A DNA stretch of 64,000 bases from positions 62,001 through 126,000 of the forward strand of contig JAZOTM010000013.1 of assembly GCA_045657625.1 (NCBI GenBank), written 5' to 3'. The notes below the pieces were generated by a model that worked only from the letters and a program-made list of their open reading frames with translations, did not search any database and was not told where the DNA came from. Origin of the DNA: JAZOTM01 sp045657625. GTDB lineage: Bacteria > Bacillota > Clostridia > Lachnospirales > Lachnospiraceae. Below, in pieces: positions 43,968 to 52,317 of the stretch. The position numbers were made by a program, and so were the translations under genes. Numbering within the stretch: the first letter of the stretch is position 1; each line of letters starts with the position of its first letter.

Positions 43968-45161
43968 TTATACTGCCGTTTTAAATCCTTGCGAAGAATA
44001 AGTACTTGCTTTCTTCTTAAAATCTGCTAATCTTTCCAACGCCTGCTGCAGTGTTTCATCTCTTTTTGCAAAATGAAGTCTTACATAATTGTGAACATCC
44101 TCGTGGAAAAATACAGATCCAGGTACCCCGGCTACTCCCACATGTTCTGCCATCCACCTACAAAAATCAATATCATCCTTTACGCCGAAATCACTAACAT
44201 CCACCAGCACAAAATATGCACCTTGTGGCGTTGTATGTGAAATTTCCAACTGATCCAAACCATCTAAGAAATAATTTCGCATATGCGTGTAATGTTGTTG
44301 CAATTCCTTGTAATAAGAATCCTCAAATTGCAATCCTGTCACAGCCGCCTCCATTAACGGTGCCGGAGCTCCCGCGGTAATAAAATCGTGTACCTTTTTT
44401 GCACGATCTGTAATTTCCGGTGCTGCGATAATATAGCCCAGTCTCCATCCGGTGATGGAATAGGTCTTTGATAAAGAACTACATGAAAGCGTTCGCTCAT
44501 ACATTCCCGGGAAAGAACTAATGTAAGTATGATGATATGGCTCATAGACAATGTGCTCATATACCTCATCCGTAATGACAAAGGTGTCATACTTTACTGC
44601 CAATTCACTAATTAGTTTTAATTCCTCATGGGAAAACACTTTTCCACACGGATTTGATGGATTACAAAGAACCAACGCCTTGGGATGCTGCTTAAAGGCA
44701 TCTTCCAACACGTTAGGATCAAAATGAAAGTCCGGCGGAATCAACGGTACATAAATAGGCTCGGCTCCCGACAGAATAGCATCCGCACCATAATTCTCAT
44801 AAAAAGGGGAAAATACAATTACCTTATCTCCCGGATTGGTAACCGTAAGCATGGCTGTCATCATTGCTTCTGTACTACCGCAAGTCACCACGATTTCTTG
44901 TTCCGGGTCAATGGTTCTACCCATAAATCGACTTTGCTTTTTTGCTAACGCTTCGCGAAAATTCTGGGCACCCCAAGTAATGGGATATTGATGAGGGCCT
45001 TTTGCATGAATTTCCAAAAAACGATCGGTAATTTCCTTCGGCGGATCAAAATCCGGGAACCCTTGAGATAAATTAATAGCCCCATATTTATTTGAGATTC
45101 TTGTCATACGTCGTATGAGTGAATCCGTAAATATCGCTGTACGATCTGATAATTTCGGCAC
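43968..45161 (-). CDS. Class I/II PLP aminotransferase (methionine/aromatic type)
   Basis: This 397-residue enzyme has INLSQGFPDFDPP near the start, NPSNPCGKVF, ITDEVYEHIVYE, and the PLP lysine in SSLSKTYSITGWRLGY. The pattern is that of the E. coli YbdL/kynurenine aminotransferase group, which favours methionine and aromatic amino acids. It is the last gene of the operon with the MetNIQ importer and the POR-type enzyme, so it would convert the imported amino acid into the 2-oxoacid. The ribosome binding site is AAGGAGGAAT. Confidence 0.88.
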   Translation of the reverse strand: MPKLSDRTAIFTDSLIRRMTRISNKYGAINLSQGFPDFDPPKEITDRFLEIHAKGPHQYPITWGAQNFREALAKKQSRFMGRTIDPEQEIVVTCGSTEAMMTAMLTVTNPGDKVIVFSPFYENYGADAILSGAEPIYVPLIPPDFHFDPNVLEDAFKQHPKALVLCNPSNPCGKVFSHEELKLISELAVKYDTFVITDEVYEHIVYEPYHHTYISSFPGMYERTLSCSSLSKTYSITGWRLGYIIAAPEITDRAKKVHDFITAGAPAPLMEAAVTGLQFEDSYYKELQQHYTHMRNYFLDGLDQLEISHTTPQGAYFVLVDVSDFGVKDDIDFCRWMAEHVGVAGVPGSVFFHEDVHNYVRLHFAKRDETLQQALERLADFKKKASTYSSQGFKTAV

Positions 45162-45173
45162 AACTATTCCTCC

Positions 45174-46508
45174 TTAAATGTAAATTGCGTTATCCGTCTC
45201 TTTTCCTCTTTCGTCAATCAAACGTTTCGCTTTGTGTTCCGCACGAGGCAAATCCCCATCTTTTAAAATCTTGATATAATCCGGTCGCACACCAATGCGG
45301 CTCTTTAACGCAGTCTCCACCTGCTTTTTTAATATTGTCACATCTGCACTTGGGGAGGCCTGTTCTACCTCTACTCCATATCTTGCAGTATAATCTCTTT
45401 CAAATACGTGAATTCGATATTCCCCAGTAATTCCATCCAAATCACGTAATACCGTTTCCACATCCGAAGGGAAAATATTTACACCTGAAACAATAAACAT
45501 GTCATCTTTTCTTCCAACGATGTTGATTCGACACGAAGTTCTTCCACACTTGCATTTTCCCTTATTTACAAATCCAATATCTCCGGTTCTAAAACGGATC
45601 ATAGGTCTTGCATGTTTTCGAATACTGGTAAAGACTAATTCTCCGGTTTCCCCATCCGGTAAAACTTCTCCGGTTTCCACATCAACTGTTTCCACTAAAA
45701 TATGGTCTTCTGCCAAATGAAGTCCATCCTGTTCATCACACATTCCGGCACATGCTCCAAAAATATCAGACAAGCCATAAAATTCAATCAATTTTGCATC
45801 CCATAAATTTTCAATCGCTTTTCTTGTTGCAGGAATGGAACCTCCCGGTTCTCCTGCAACAATGATTCTTTTAACCGAAAGTTCCTTCGGATTAATTCCT
45901 TTTTTCTTTGCTGTCTCCCCTAAATAAAGGGCATAGGATGGTGTTGTTTGCAAAAAGGTTGGTTGAAACTGTTGAATGATATATAGCAAGCGCTCAGAAG
46001 GTAAGGTTCCGGACCATATACCCATAGCTCCCAATTTTTGTGCTCCTAATACACAAGGGCCTCCGACAAATAAGCTAAAATTAATCCCATGCATATAACG
46101 ATCGTGTTTTCTCATACCGGCTTGATACATCAGGCGGCTTTCAATATTCATCCATTCATCAAAGTCTTGCTGCGTAAAAGGACTAATCGTTGGTATTCCT
46201 GTAGAGCCACTGGAAGCGGACACAAAAATAATGTCTTTTTCATCCACGGCACATAATTCTCCAACCATAGAACCAATTCCCTGTGTATCTCTTTCTGTTT
46301 GCTTATTAATAAAAGGAAATTTTGAAATATCTGCTAAAGTTTCAATATCCTCTGGTTTTACCCCTGCTTCATCAAAACTTTTTTTATAATAAACCGTATT
46401 GTCATACGCATACTTTACAATTTCTTTTAAATCTTCCAACTGCTTTTTTTCTACCACTTCACGCGGAGCAGTTTCCCAGTCCTCTTCCCAATATTTGCTT
46501 TCACTCAT
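45174..46508 (-). CDS. Phenylacetate-CoA ligase-like acyl-CoA synthetase
   Basis: This 444-residue adenylate-forming enzyme of the PaaK family has the P-loop SASSGSTGIPT near 100, EFYGLSDIFG, FRTGDIG, the zinc-like KCKCGRTSC, and GVNIFPSDVE. I chose the ATG at 46508, which has AGGTGT upstream. A longer frame would run into the metQ gene and has no homology. In this operon it may work in the acyl-CoA to acid direction to conserve energy, or activate the acid; PaaK-like enzymes are reversible in principle. The acyl group would come from the POR-type complex. Confidence 0.85.
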   Translation of the reverse strand: MSESKYWEEDWETAPREVVEKKQLEDLKEIVKYAYDNTVYYKKSFDEAGVKPEDIETLADISKFPFINKQTERDTQGIGSMVGELCAVDEKDIIFVSASSGSTGIPTISPFTQQDFDEWMNIESRLMYQAGMRKHDRYMHGINFSLFVGGPCVLGAQKLGAMGIWSGTLPSERLLYIIQQFQPTFLQTTPSYALYLGETAKKKGINPKELSVKRIIVAGEPGGSIPATRKAIENLWDAKLIEFYGLSDIFGACAGMCDEQDGLHLAEDHILVETVDVETGEVLPDGETGELVFTSIRKHARPMIRFRTGDIGFVNKGKCKCGRTSCRINIVGRKDDMFIVSGVNIFPSDVETVLRDLDGITGEYRIHVFERDYTARYGVEVEQASPSADVTILKKQVETALKSRIGVRPDYIKILKDGDLPRAEHKAKRLIDERGKETDNAIYI

Positions 46509-46527
46509 AGTTACACCTATCTTTCTT

Positions 46528-47430
46528 TTATTCATATATACTGTCGTCATAGTAAGAGTCCGGTTTGGTAAAGGACTTATACTGCTTGCTTTCATCCTCA
46601 ATTGCTTCGCGGAACGCATCAGAATGTACAATCTTATCAATTGCAATGGTGATTTCAGAATCTACATCCTCTTCTCTTACAGCAATGACATTGATATATC
46701 CTTCCGTTACTTCTTCGTTGTATAAATCCGTAGACAAATCCAAGTCTGCTGCAATAGCAAAGTAGCCGTTAATAATTGCCGCATCTACACTGTCTAAAAT
46801 ATTTGGTAATACTTCCGGATTCATCTCTTCAAAAACAAAATTTTTCGGGTTAGATGTCACATCATCGACAGTTACAGTTGCCTGTTCCACAGTCTGATCC
46901 AACTCAATCAAACCGGTTTGCGCCAGCACTCGTAATGCTCTAGCTGTATTGGTAACATCATTAGGAATTGCAATGGTAGCTCCATCCGGCAAATCCTCTA
47001 ACGTTTCATATGTATCTGAAAAAATTCCCATTCCTGCTGTAGGAATTTCAGTAACATAAGTTAAGTTTGTTCCGTGTTCTTCATTAAAATTATTTAAATA
47101 TACAGAATGCTGAAATACATTTACTGTGATTTCGCCTTCATCCAATGCCGTATTTGGAGTAACAATATCTGAAAACTCGATAATCTCTACTTCATATCCT
47201 AATTCTTCCAAGGATGGTTGGATGCAATCTGCAAACATATCCCCATAAGGTCCTGCACAAACACCGACTGTAATTTTTGTTGTCTCTGTTTCCACGGATG
47301 CTGTTGCGTTACTACCGCTTTCCGTATCTTTTACCGTTGTCTCCTCTGTGCTTCCGCATGCCACAAGGGAAAGCACGGTTGCTCCTGTTAAAACTGCTGC
47401 TGTTACTTTTCTCCATAAATTCTTTTTCAT
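46528..47430 (-). CDS. metQ: MetQ/NlpA-family substrate-binding lipoprotein
   Basis: This 300-residue lipoprotein has a lipobox LSLVAC (Cys26) and a Thr/Ser/Glu linker. The NlpA fold follows: ITVGVCAGPYGDMFADCIQPSLEELGYEVEIIEFSD and TALDEGEITVNVFQHSVYLNNFNEEHG, the latter close to the classic QHxxYLxxF motif. Most members bind methionine. It is encoded between the POR beta gene (4-bp overlap with its stop) and the acyl-CoA ligase gene, away from metI and metN, which are in the same operon. Confidence 0.85.
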   Translation of the reverse strand: MKKNLWRKVTAAVLTGATVLSLVACGSTEETTVKDTESGSNATASVETETTKITVGVCAGPYGDMFADCIQPSLEELGYEVEIIEFSDIVTPNTALDEGEITVNVFQHSVYLNNFNEEHGTNLTYVTEIPTAGMGIFSDTYETLEDLPDGATIAIPNDVTNTARALRVLAQTGLIELDQTVEQATVTVDDVTSNPKNFVFEEMNPEVLPNILDSVDAAIINGYFAIAADLDLSTDLYNEEVTEGYINVIAVREEDVDSEITIAIDKIVHSDAFREAIEDESKQYKSFTKPDSYYDDSIYE

Positions 47431-48317
47431 AAGTACCTCCTAATTTTTCTCCAGGTTTGATCTCGTTGTATTTCTAATTCTTTTATGTCATCATCTTTTA
47501 AATGCTTAAAACGTCCTTGCCTTTTTATATAATGCGACAAATCTGAAAACTCTTTCAGGTTTTTGTTCAAGTGGTATTCTCCATCGTAGTATTCCGCAAG
47601 ATACCAAAGCCCGCATTCTACCACTTCTCTTGCCACTTCAATCGTTTCAGAAGTATCAATGCCCCATCCGGTTGGACAAGGTGCTAAGACATGTATAAAA
47701 GATGTACCTTTTATTTCTGATGCACGTTTTACTTTATTTGCAAAATCTTCCATATAGCCCACGCTAGCTGTCGCTGCATAAGCCGGTTGATGTGCTACAA
47801 CAATCTCAAATAAATTCTTTTTTTGATATTGATTTCCACCCACAATTTTTCCTACCGGCGTTGTTGTAGTAGACGTTCCAAAAGGTGTCAAACCACTTCG
47901 CTGTATGCCTGTATTCATATAGGCTTCATTGTCATAGCAAATGTAAATCACATCTTCATTGCGATCTAACAAACCGGAAAGTGCTTGAATTCCAATGTCT
48001 GCTGTACCACCATCCCCAGCGATACCCAGAACATGATAATCCTTTAATCCCATGACTTCGGCCCCGGCTTTTATTCCACTCAACACAGCACCGGTTCCTG
48101 CAAAGGCAGAAATAATTGCATTATTCCGAAAACTCATTTGCGGATAATTAAAGCTTACCGCTGACATACATCCCGCCGGTTCTACAAGAATGGTTCGTTC
48201 CCCCAAAACCTTTAATGCCATACGTACCGCTAGGCTGCCGCCACATCCGGCACAGGCCTTGTGCCCATAAAAGAATTCCTCGTCTCTTATATTCTTTGCA
48301 TTCAACTTTTCAGACAT
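47427..48317 (-). CDS. 2-oxoacid:ferredoxin oxidoreductase beta subunit, TPP-binding (POR type)
   Basis: This 296-residue beta subunit has GHKACAGCGGSLAVRMALK, VLGIAGDGGTADIGIQALSGLLDRNEDVIYICYDNEAYMNTGIQRSG (TPP/Mg site), and VLAPCPTGWGID. The ATG at 48317 is chosen because GGAGGTGG lies 7 bp upstream and it overlaps the alpha stop by 8 bp. An earlier in-frame ATG would place the ribosome binding site inside the coding region. It decarboxylates a 2-oxoacid and yields acyl-CoA. Confidence 0.9.
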   Translation of the reverse strand: MSEKLNAKNIRDEEFFYGHKACAGCGGSLAVRMALKVLGERTILVEPAGCMSAVSFNYPQMSFRNNAIISAFAGTGAVLSGIKAGAEVMGLKDYHVLGIAGDGGTADIGIQALSGLLDRNEDVIYICYDNEAYMNTGIQRSGLTPFGTSTTTTPVGKIVGGNQYQKKNLFEIVVAHQPAYAATASVGYMEDFANKVKRASEIKGTSFIHVLAPCPTGWGIDTSETIEVAREVVECGLWYLAEYYDGEYHLNKNLKEFSDLSHYIKRQGRFKHLKDDDIKELEIQRDQTWRKIRRYL

Positions 48318-49485
48318 CGTCTTCCACCTCCAGGCCAATAAATCTCACCCGTTCTCCGGTGCCCTCCTCCAGTGCTGCATAACATTTTTTTATATCCTCT
48401 TTTGAAATATTTTTTCCACCGATTCCACCGATAAAGTCAAACACCGAAATCTTTTTGTCTCCCCGGGCCAATGCAGAATTCACATTTGTGTATACCGTTC
48501 CCTCATATCCAAAAGAAATATCCTTTTCCAAAACGCCCACTCTTTGTACTTGCTGCAACGCTTCCACCAACTCTTTTTCCGGAAATGGTCTCATAAAACG
48601 GATTTTTATCATTCCTACTTTTTTTCCTTCTTTTCGAAGTTCATCCACTGTTTCCCTTACAAAACCAGACACACTTCCCAATGTTAACAACACATAATCC
48701 GCATCTTCTGTCTGGTAGGTTTGAATCAAACCACCATAGTTTCTTCCAAATACTTTTCGAAACTTTTCATCAATTTCTTCGATTTTCTCTCCAACCTTAA
48801 GAACCGCCTTATGATGTAATACGTTAAACTCTTCATTCAAATCCGGTCCCACCGTAAAAGCCATACTTACCGGATTTTCCAAATCCATTTTGTCCCACGT
48901 ATCTCTTGGTTTCAAAAAAGCATCTGCTTGCTCCTGACTGGGAACTTCTACCGGTTCATAAGTATGTGTCAATATAAATCCATCCAAATTCACCATCACC
49001 GGCAATCGAATATCTTCCTGTTCTGCGATGGCATATGCTTGAATAGCCATATCCAAACTTTCCTGTGCATTTTCGGTATAAACTTGAATCCATCCGGAAT
49101 CCAACACAGCTAAAGAATCCCTATGATCCCCATATATACTCCAGGGTAAGGCGGTTGCACGATTGGCATTCATCATAACAATCGGGAATCTTCCCCCAGC
49201 CACATAAGTCAAACATTCTGCCATATACAAAAGTCCCTGAGAAGAAGTGGCCGTAAAAGTTCTAGCCCCCATTGCAGATGCTCCCATCGCTGCCATCATG
49301 GCTGAATGCTCGGATTCCACATGAATATAACGACTGTCTAATTCACCGTCAGCAATCATTTCCGCTAGACGCTCCACTACAATTGTTTGTGGTGTAATCG
49401 GATATGCAGAAATGACTTGTGCCCTTGCCAAACGTACCCCATGTGCAAAAGCTTCATCGCCGGACAAAAACCTTATATCACTCAT
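48310..49485 (-). CDS. 2-oxoacid:ferredoxin oxidoreductase alpha subunit (POR type)
   Basis: The 391-residue alpha subunit has ISAYPITPQTIVVERLAEMIADGEL near residue 25, a long middle domain with GGRFPIVMMNANRATALPWSIYGDHRDSLA, and the domain II strand ADYVLLTLGSVSGFVRETVDELR. The length and the split alpha/beta/gamma/delta order fit pyruvate or aromatic/branched oxoacid enzymes. It overlaps the delta gene by 4 bp (ATGA). Confidence 0.9.
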   Translation of the reverse strand: MSDIRFLSGDEAFAHGVRLARAQVISAYPITPQTIVVERLAEMIADGELDSRYIHVESEHSAMMAAMGASAMGARTFTATSSQGLLYMAECLTYVAGGRFPIVMMNANRATALPWSIYGDHRDSLAVLDSGWIQVYTENAQESLDMAIQAYAIAEQEDIRLPVMVNLDGFILTHTYEPVEVPSQEQADAFLKPRDTWDKMDLENPVSMAFTVGPDLNEEFNVLHHKAVLKVGEKIEEIDEKFRKVFGRNYGGLIQTYQTEDADYVLLTLGSVSGFVRETVDELRKEGKKVGMIKIRFMRPFPEKELVEALQQVQRVGVLEKDISFGYEGTVYTNVNSALARGDKKISVFDFIGGIGGKNISKEDIKKCYAALEEGTGERVRFIGLEVEDDV

Positions 49486-49778
49486 TTTTCATCCTCCATT
49501 CGAATTGCTTGCAGGCGACAGACATTCTCACAAATTCCACAGCCTTTGCAAAAATCATAATCAATCTCCACCGCGGCGCTCCCTTTTTGAATCACTCCAT
49601 CCGGACAATATAAATAGCATTGATAACATTTCACACACTTTGTCGTATCAACAACCGGGTATTTATTCCTCCAGCCTGCATTCTTTTCTATCAAAACCCC
49701 AGCCGGACAACTACCACCTTGAGGGAGCTCTGACAATTTTTGAAATTTTCTTTTTTCTTCCAGAATTACTCTTCCCAT
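49482..49778 (-). CDS. 2-oxoacid:ferredoxin oxidoreductase delta subunit (2x[4Fe-4S])
   Basis: This 98-residue ferredoxin subunit has SCPAGVLIEKNAGWRNKYPVVD, then CVKCYQCYLYCPDGVI and CKGCGICENVCRLQAI. The N-terminal segment before the clusters is characteristic of PorD and absent from the shorter VorD-like ferredoxin at 40357. Confidence 0.9.
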   Translation of the reverse strand: MGRVILEEKRKFQKLSELPQGGSCPAGVLIEKNAGWRNKYPVVDTTKCVKCYQCYLYCPDGVIQKGSAAVEIDYDFCKGCGICENVCRLQAIRMEDEK

Positions 49779-49791
49779 TTTTGCACCTTAT

Positions 49792-50334
49792 TCACTCCCT
49801 CTTAGAAAGAAACGCTTCTTCCAATACTGCATCCAACAAATGATTATTCTTTTCTACCACTCTAGCCGGCATTTGAAGTCCTACTGCTGTTTTTACATGA
49901 GAAAGATCTATCTCTTGGATGTCCGGCAATAACATGCCAATCATTCCGATGTTTACAATGACTCTTCCTAAAATTTCATTTGCCTTTGTTGTAATATCCT
50001 GTGTATAGATATACTCTGCCGTTCCAAATACTTCTTTGGGCTTTGTCGTATTAATAAAAATTTTTCCGCCTTCTTTTAATTGCTCCTGCAAAGAAGGCGT
50101 ATACAAAGAATCATCCAAAACCAAAATATAATCATTCTTTTCCGGTATACTTCGATTTACAATAACTTGTTCCGATATTTTTGTAAAAGCACGAATGGGA
50201 GCGCCTCTACGTTCCGGTCCAAATGACGGAAATGCTAAACTTTTCTTTCCCGACAGCATTGCTGCTGTCCCGAGAACTCTTGCTGCTGTAAAGGCACCTT
50301 GTCCTCCTCTTCCATACCACGTTATCTCTTTCAC
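49792..50334 (-). CDS. 2-oxoacid:ferredoxin oxidoreductase gamma subunit (POR type)
   Basis: This 180-residue gamma subunit starts MKEITWYGRGGQGAFTAARVLG and has FPSFGPERRGAPIRAFTKISE, both typical of PorG. It is the first of the four POR genes, two bases after metI, so translation of transporter and enzyme is coupled. Confidence 0.9.
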   Translation of the reverse strand: MKEITWYGRGGQGAFTAARVLGTAAMLSGKKSLAFPSFGPERRGAPIRAFTKISEQVIVNRSIPEKNDYILVLDDSLYTPSLQEQLKEGGKIFINTTKPKEVFGTAEYIYTQDITTKANEILGRVIVNIGMIGMLLPDIQEIDLSHVKTAVGLQMPARVVEKNNHLLDAVLEEAFLSKRE

Positions 50335-50336
50335 GT

Positions 50337-51008
50337 TTATCCTCTCCGTTTTTTATTTAAAATTCGCACGGTTACATCTCCTATACTCTGTACCAACTGC
50401 ACCAACAAAATCAGTAACAAAACGCAAATAATCATGACTTCTCTCTGATATCTTTGATATCCATACCGATAAGCCAAGTCTCCAATTCCGCCACCGCCGA
50501 CTAAACCTGCCATGGCAGAAAATCCAAGTACTGTGATTGCTGTTACCGTTATGTTTTTGATCAAAGAAATCTTTGCTTCCGGAATTAATATTCTAAAAAT
50601 GATATGACTTTTTTTGGCTCCGGACGCTATGACTGCTTCTAAAACTCCACGGTCCACATCAGAAAACGAAGCCTCCGCCAATCTGCCAAAAAAGGCAGTT
50701 GCCGCAATCGTCAATGGAACAATGACTGCTTTAGAGCCTATTTTTGTTCCCACTACAATCGCGGATACCGGCAACATAAAGATCATGAGAATCAAAAATG
50801 GAATAGAACTGATCATATTTGCCACAAACCCTAAAACCTGATATACCCATGTATTTTTATGAAACAACGGTTCATTTGTGATATAAAGTAACAATCCCAA
50901 TGCGATTCCAAGTACCACTGCAAGAAGCAACGATGTCAATGTCATAAATGCCGTTTCCTGCAGGGCTTCCCACAACTTATCTTCAATTTCTATAAAACTA
51001 GACAGCAC
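50337..51008 (-). CDS. metI: Methionine-type ABC transporter permease
   Basis: This 223-residue permease has the MetI pattern: ALQETAFMTLTSLLLAVVLGIALGLLLY, NMISSIPFLILMIFMLPVS, the EAA loop GVLEAVIASGAKKSHIIFRILIPEAK, and AMAGLVGGGGIGDLAYRYGYQRYQ. It overlaps metN by 11 bp. MetNI complexes import D/L-methionine and sometimes other amino acids or acids. Confidence 0.92.
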   Translation of the reverse strand: MLSSFIEIEDKLWEALQETAFMTLTSLLLAVVLGIALGLLLYITNEPLFHKNTWVYQVLGFVANMISSIPFLILMIFMLPVSAIVVGTKIGSKAVIVPLTIAATAFFGRLAEASFSDVDRGVLEAVIASGAKKSHIIFRILIPEAKISLIKNITVTAITVLGFSAMAGLVGGGGIGDLAYRYGYQRYQREVMIICVLLLILLVQLVQSIGDVTVRILNKKRRG

Positions 51009-52038
51009 GTTGTATCACCTCCATTTTTCCTGCGCTCTGATCGATATATTTCAATGCATCTCTCACCTGATCCGTATCACCATCCACACTGATATACAAA
51101 ATTCCCAATGGTTTTTCATGAATGAACTCTATCTGACCATGCAAAATATTCACTGTAACACCGTACTTCTCTACTACATCTGTAATTAAGGCTCTCTCGG
51201 CATTTTCTTCAAAGTAATCAATGCGAACGATTTTTCCTTTGACATGCTCCAATACATGTTCCGGTATTTTAAATTGCTTATCATTTTTTATGAGATTCTC
51301 TGTAAAAGAGGTTTGGGGCTTAGAAAACACTTCATATACTTCGCCTTCCTCCACGATTCTCCCTGCATCCATCACTACAACCCTGTCACAGATTTTTTTC
51401 ACCACATCCAGTTCATGGGTAATCAAAACTGTGGTGATATGGAACTCTCGATTAATCTGTTTGATCAGTTTCAAAACGGACTCTGTAGTCTCTGCATCCA
51501 GTGCGGAAGTTGGCTCGTCGCACAATAAAATCTTTGTATGATTGGCAAGCGCTCGGGCTATAGCCACTCTCTGTTTTTGTCCACCGGATAATTGCTCCGG
51601 AAAGGCATGTTTTCGATCCGCTAATCCGACGTAATCCAACAATTCCTCCACTCGTTTTTGTGCTTCTTCTTTACTTTTTCCATTTTCGGTAAGCACAAAC
51701 TCAATGTTCGAATACACATCCTTGCTTTTTACCAAATTGAAATGTTGAAAAATCATTCCTATATTGCTTCGAAGTGCTCGTAAATCCTTTTCCTTTAACT
51801 CCTGCACCAAATGACCATCTACATTTACACTTCCTTTTGATGTCGCTTGTAATCCGTTAATTGTTCTTAGCAATGTACTTTTTCCCGCTCCGGAAAGACC
51901 AATAATCCCAATGATTTCTCCTTCCGCCACATCCAGGTTCACATCTTCCACTGCTGTAATCTGCTTCTTTTTTTGTTTGAAACTGACAGTCACGTCTTTG
52001 ATTTCTATCATCTTTTTCTTGTTGTTTTCATTTGGCAT
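50998..52038 (-). CDS. metN: Methionine-type ABC transporter ATPase with C-terminal NIL domain
   Basis: This 346-residue ATPase has Walker A GLSGAGKST, MIFQHFNLVKSKDVYSN, signature LSGGQKQRVAIARAL, Walker B ILLCDEPTSALDAET, and a C-terminal ACT-like NIL domain (VRIDYFEENAERALITDVVEKYGVTVNILHGQIEFI) that senses methionine in E. coli MetN. The start at 52038 follows AAAGGAAC; an upstream in-frame TTG lies within the leader hairpin. It is the first gene of the nine-gene operon. Confidence 0.92.
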   Translation of the reverse strand: MPNENNKKKMIEIKDVTVSFKQKKKQITAVEDVNLDVAEGEIIGIIGLSGAGKSTLLRTINGLQATSKGSVNVDGHLVQELKEKDLRALRSNIGMIFQHFNLVKSKDVYSNIEFVLTENGKSKEEAQKRVEELLDYVGLADRKHAFPEQLSGGQKQRVAIARALANHTKILLCDEPTSALDAETTESVLKLIKQINREFHITTVLITHELDVVKKICDRVVVMDAGRIVEEGEVYEVFSKPQTSFTENLIKNDKQFKIPEHVLEHVKGKIVRIDYFEENAERALITDVVEKYGVTVNILHGQIEFIHEKPLGILYISVDGDTDQVRDALKYIDQSAGKMEVIQRAV

Positions 52039-52065
52039 AAAATCAGTTCCTTTCTTTTTTTCCAC

Positions 52066-52114
52066 AAAAAAAGTTGCTAAGGACAACAGCTAATGGTACC
52101 TTGCCCCTAGCAAC
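52066..52114 (-). terminator. Leader attenuator-like hairpin before metN
   Basis: On the minus strand GTTGCTAGGG pairs with the sequence ending CCTTAGCAAC, followed by seven T residues, so it looks like an intrinsic terminator 28 bp upstream of the metN start. Just before it is AAAAAAAGGAGG. It does not match the S-box, SMK or T-box consensus as I know them. It may be a new methionine-responsive leader or a simple attenuator. Confidence 0.6.
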
Positions 52115-52158
52115 CTCCTTTTTTTGGTCAGTCGACTTTTATCTTTTTCGATGATGTA

Positions 52159-52188
52159 ACTATAGACTTTCTCTAAATTTTCCGCCAA
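52159..52188 (-). promoter_or_regulatory. Promoter of the met/POR operon
   Basis: On the minus strand TTGGCG (52183-52188) lies 18 bp before TATAGT (52159-52164), giving a leader of about 115 nt that contains the attenuator hairpin. Confidence 0.45.
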
Positions 52189-52227
52189 TATTTAAAATCA
52201 ATGGAATCATATAAAGATTTTTTATAA

Positions 52228-52275
52228 GAAAAAAAGACCGAAAGCCGTAGATTTCCATCTACGCTTTCGGTCTTT
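52228..52275 (-). terminator. Terminator after the lactaldehyde reductase gene
   Basis: AAAGACCGAAAGC-C-GTAGAT pairs with ATCTACGCTTTCGGTCTTT around TTCC, with one bulged C. On the minus strand a T-rich run follows. It isolates fucO from the met operon leader. Confidence 0.88.
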
Positions 52276-52317
52276 CCCCCATAACTCAAAGCCTTCTATT
52301 TGTACGTATTTTTAAGA

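Noticed and set aside
46508..46646. Longer start for the PaaK-like ligase
   Set aside because: It would run through the end of metQ, and the ATG at 46508 has its own ribosome binding site.
52066..52114. SAM-I, SMK or T-box riboswitch before metN
   Set aside because: The conserved core motifs of these classes are not found; only a simple terminator-like stem is present.
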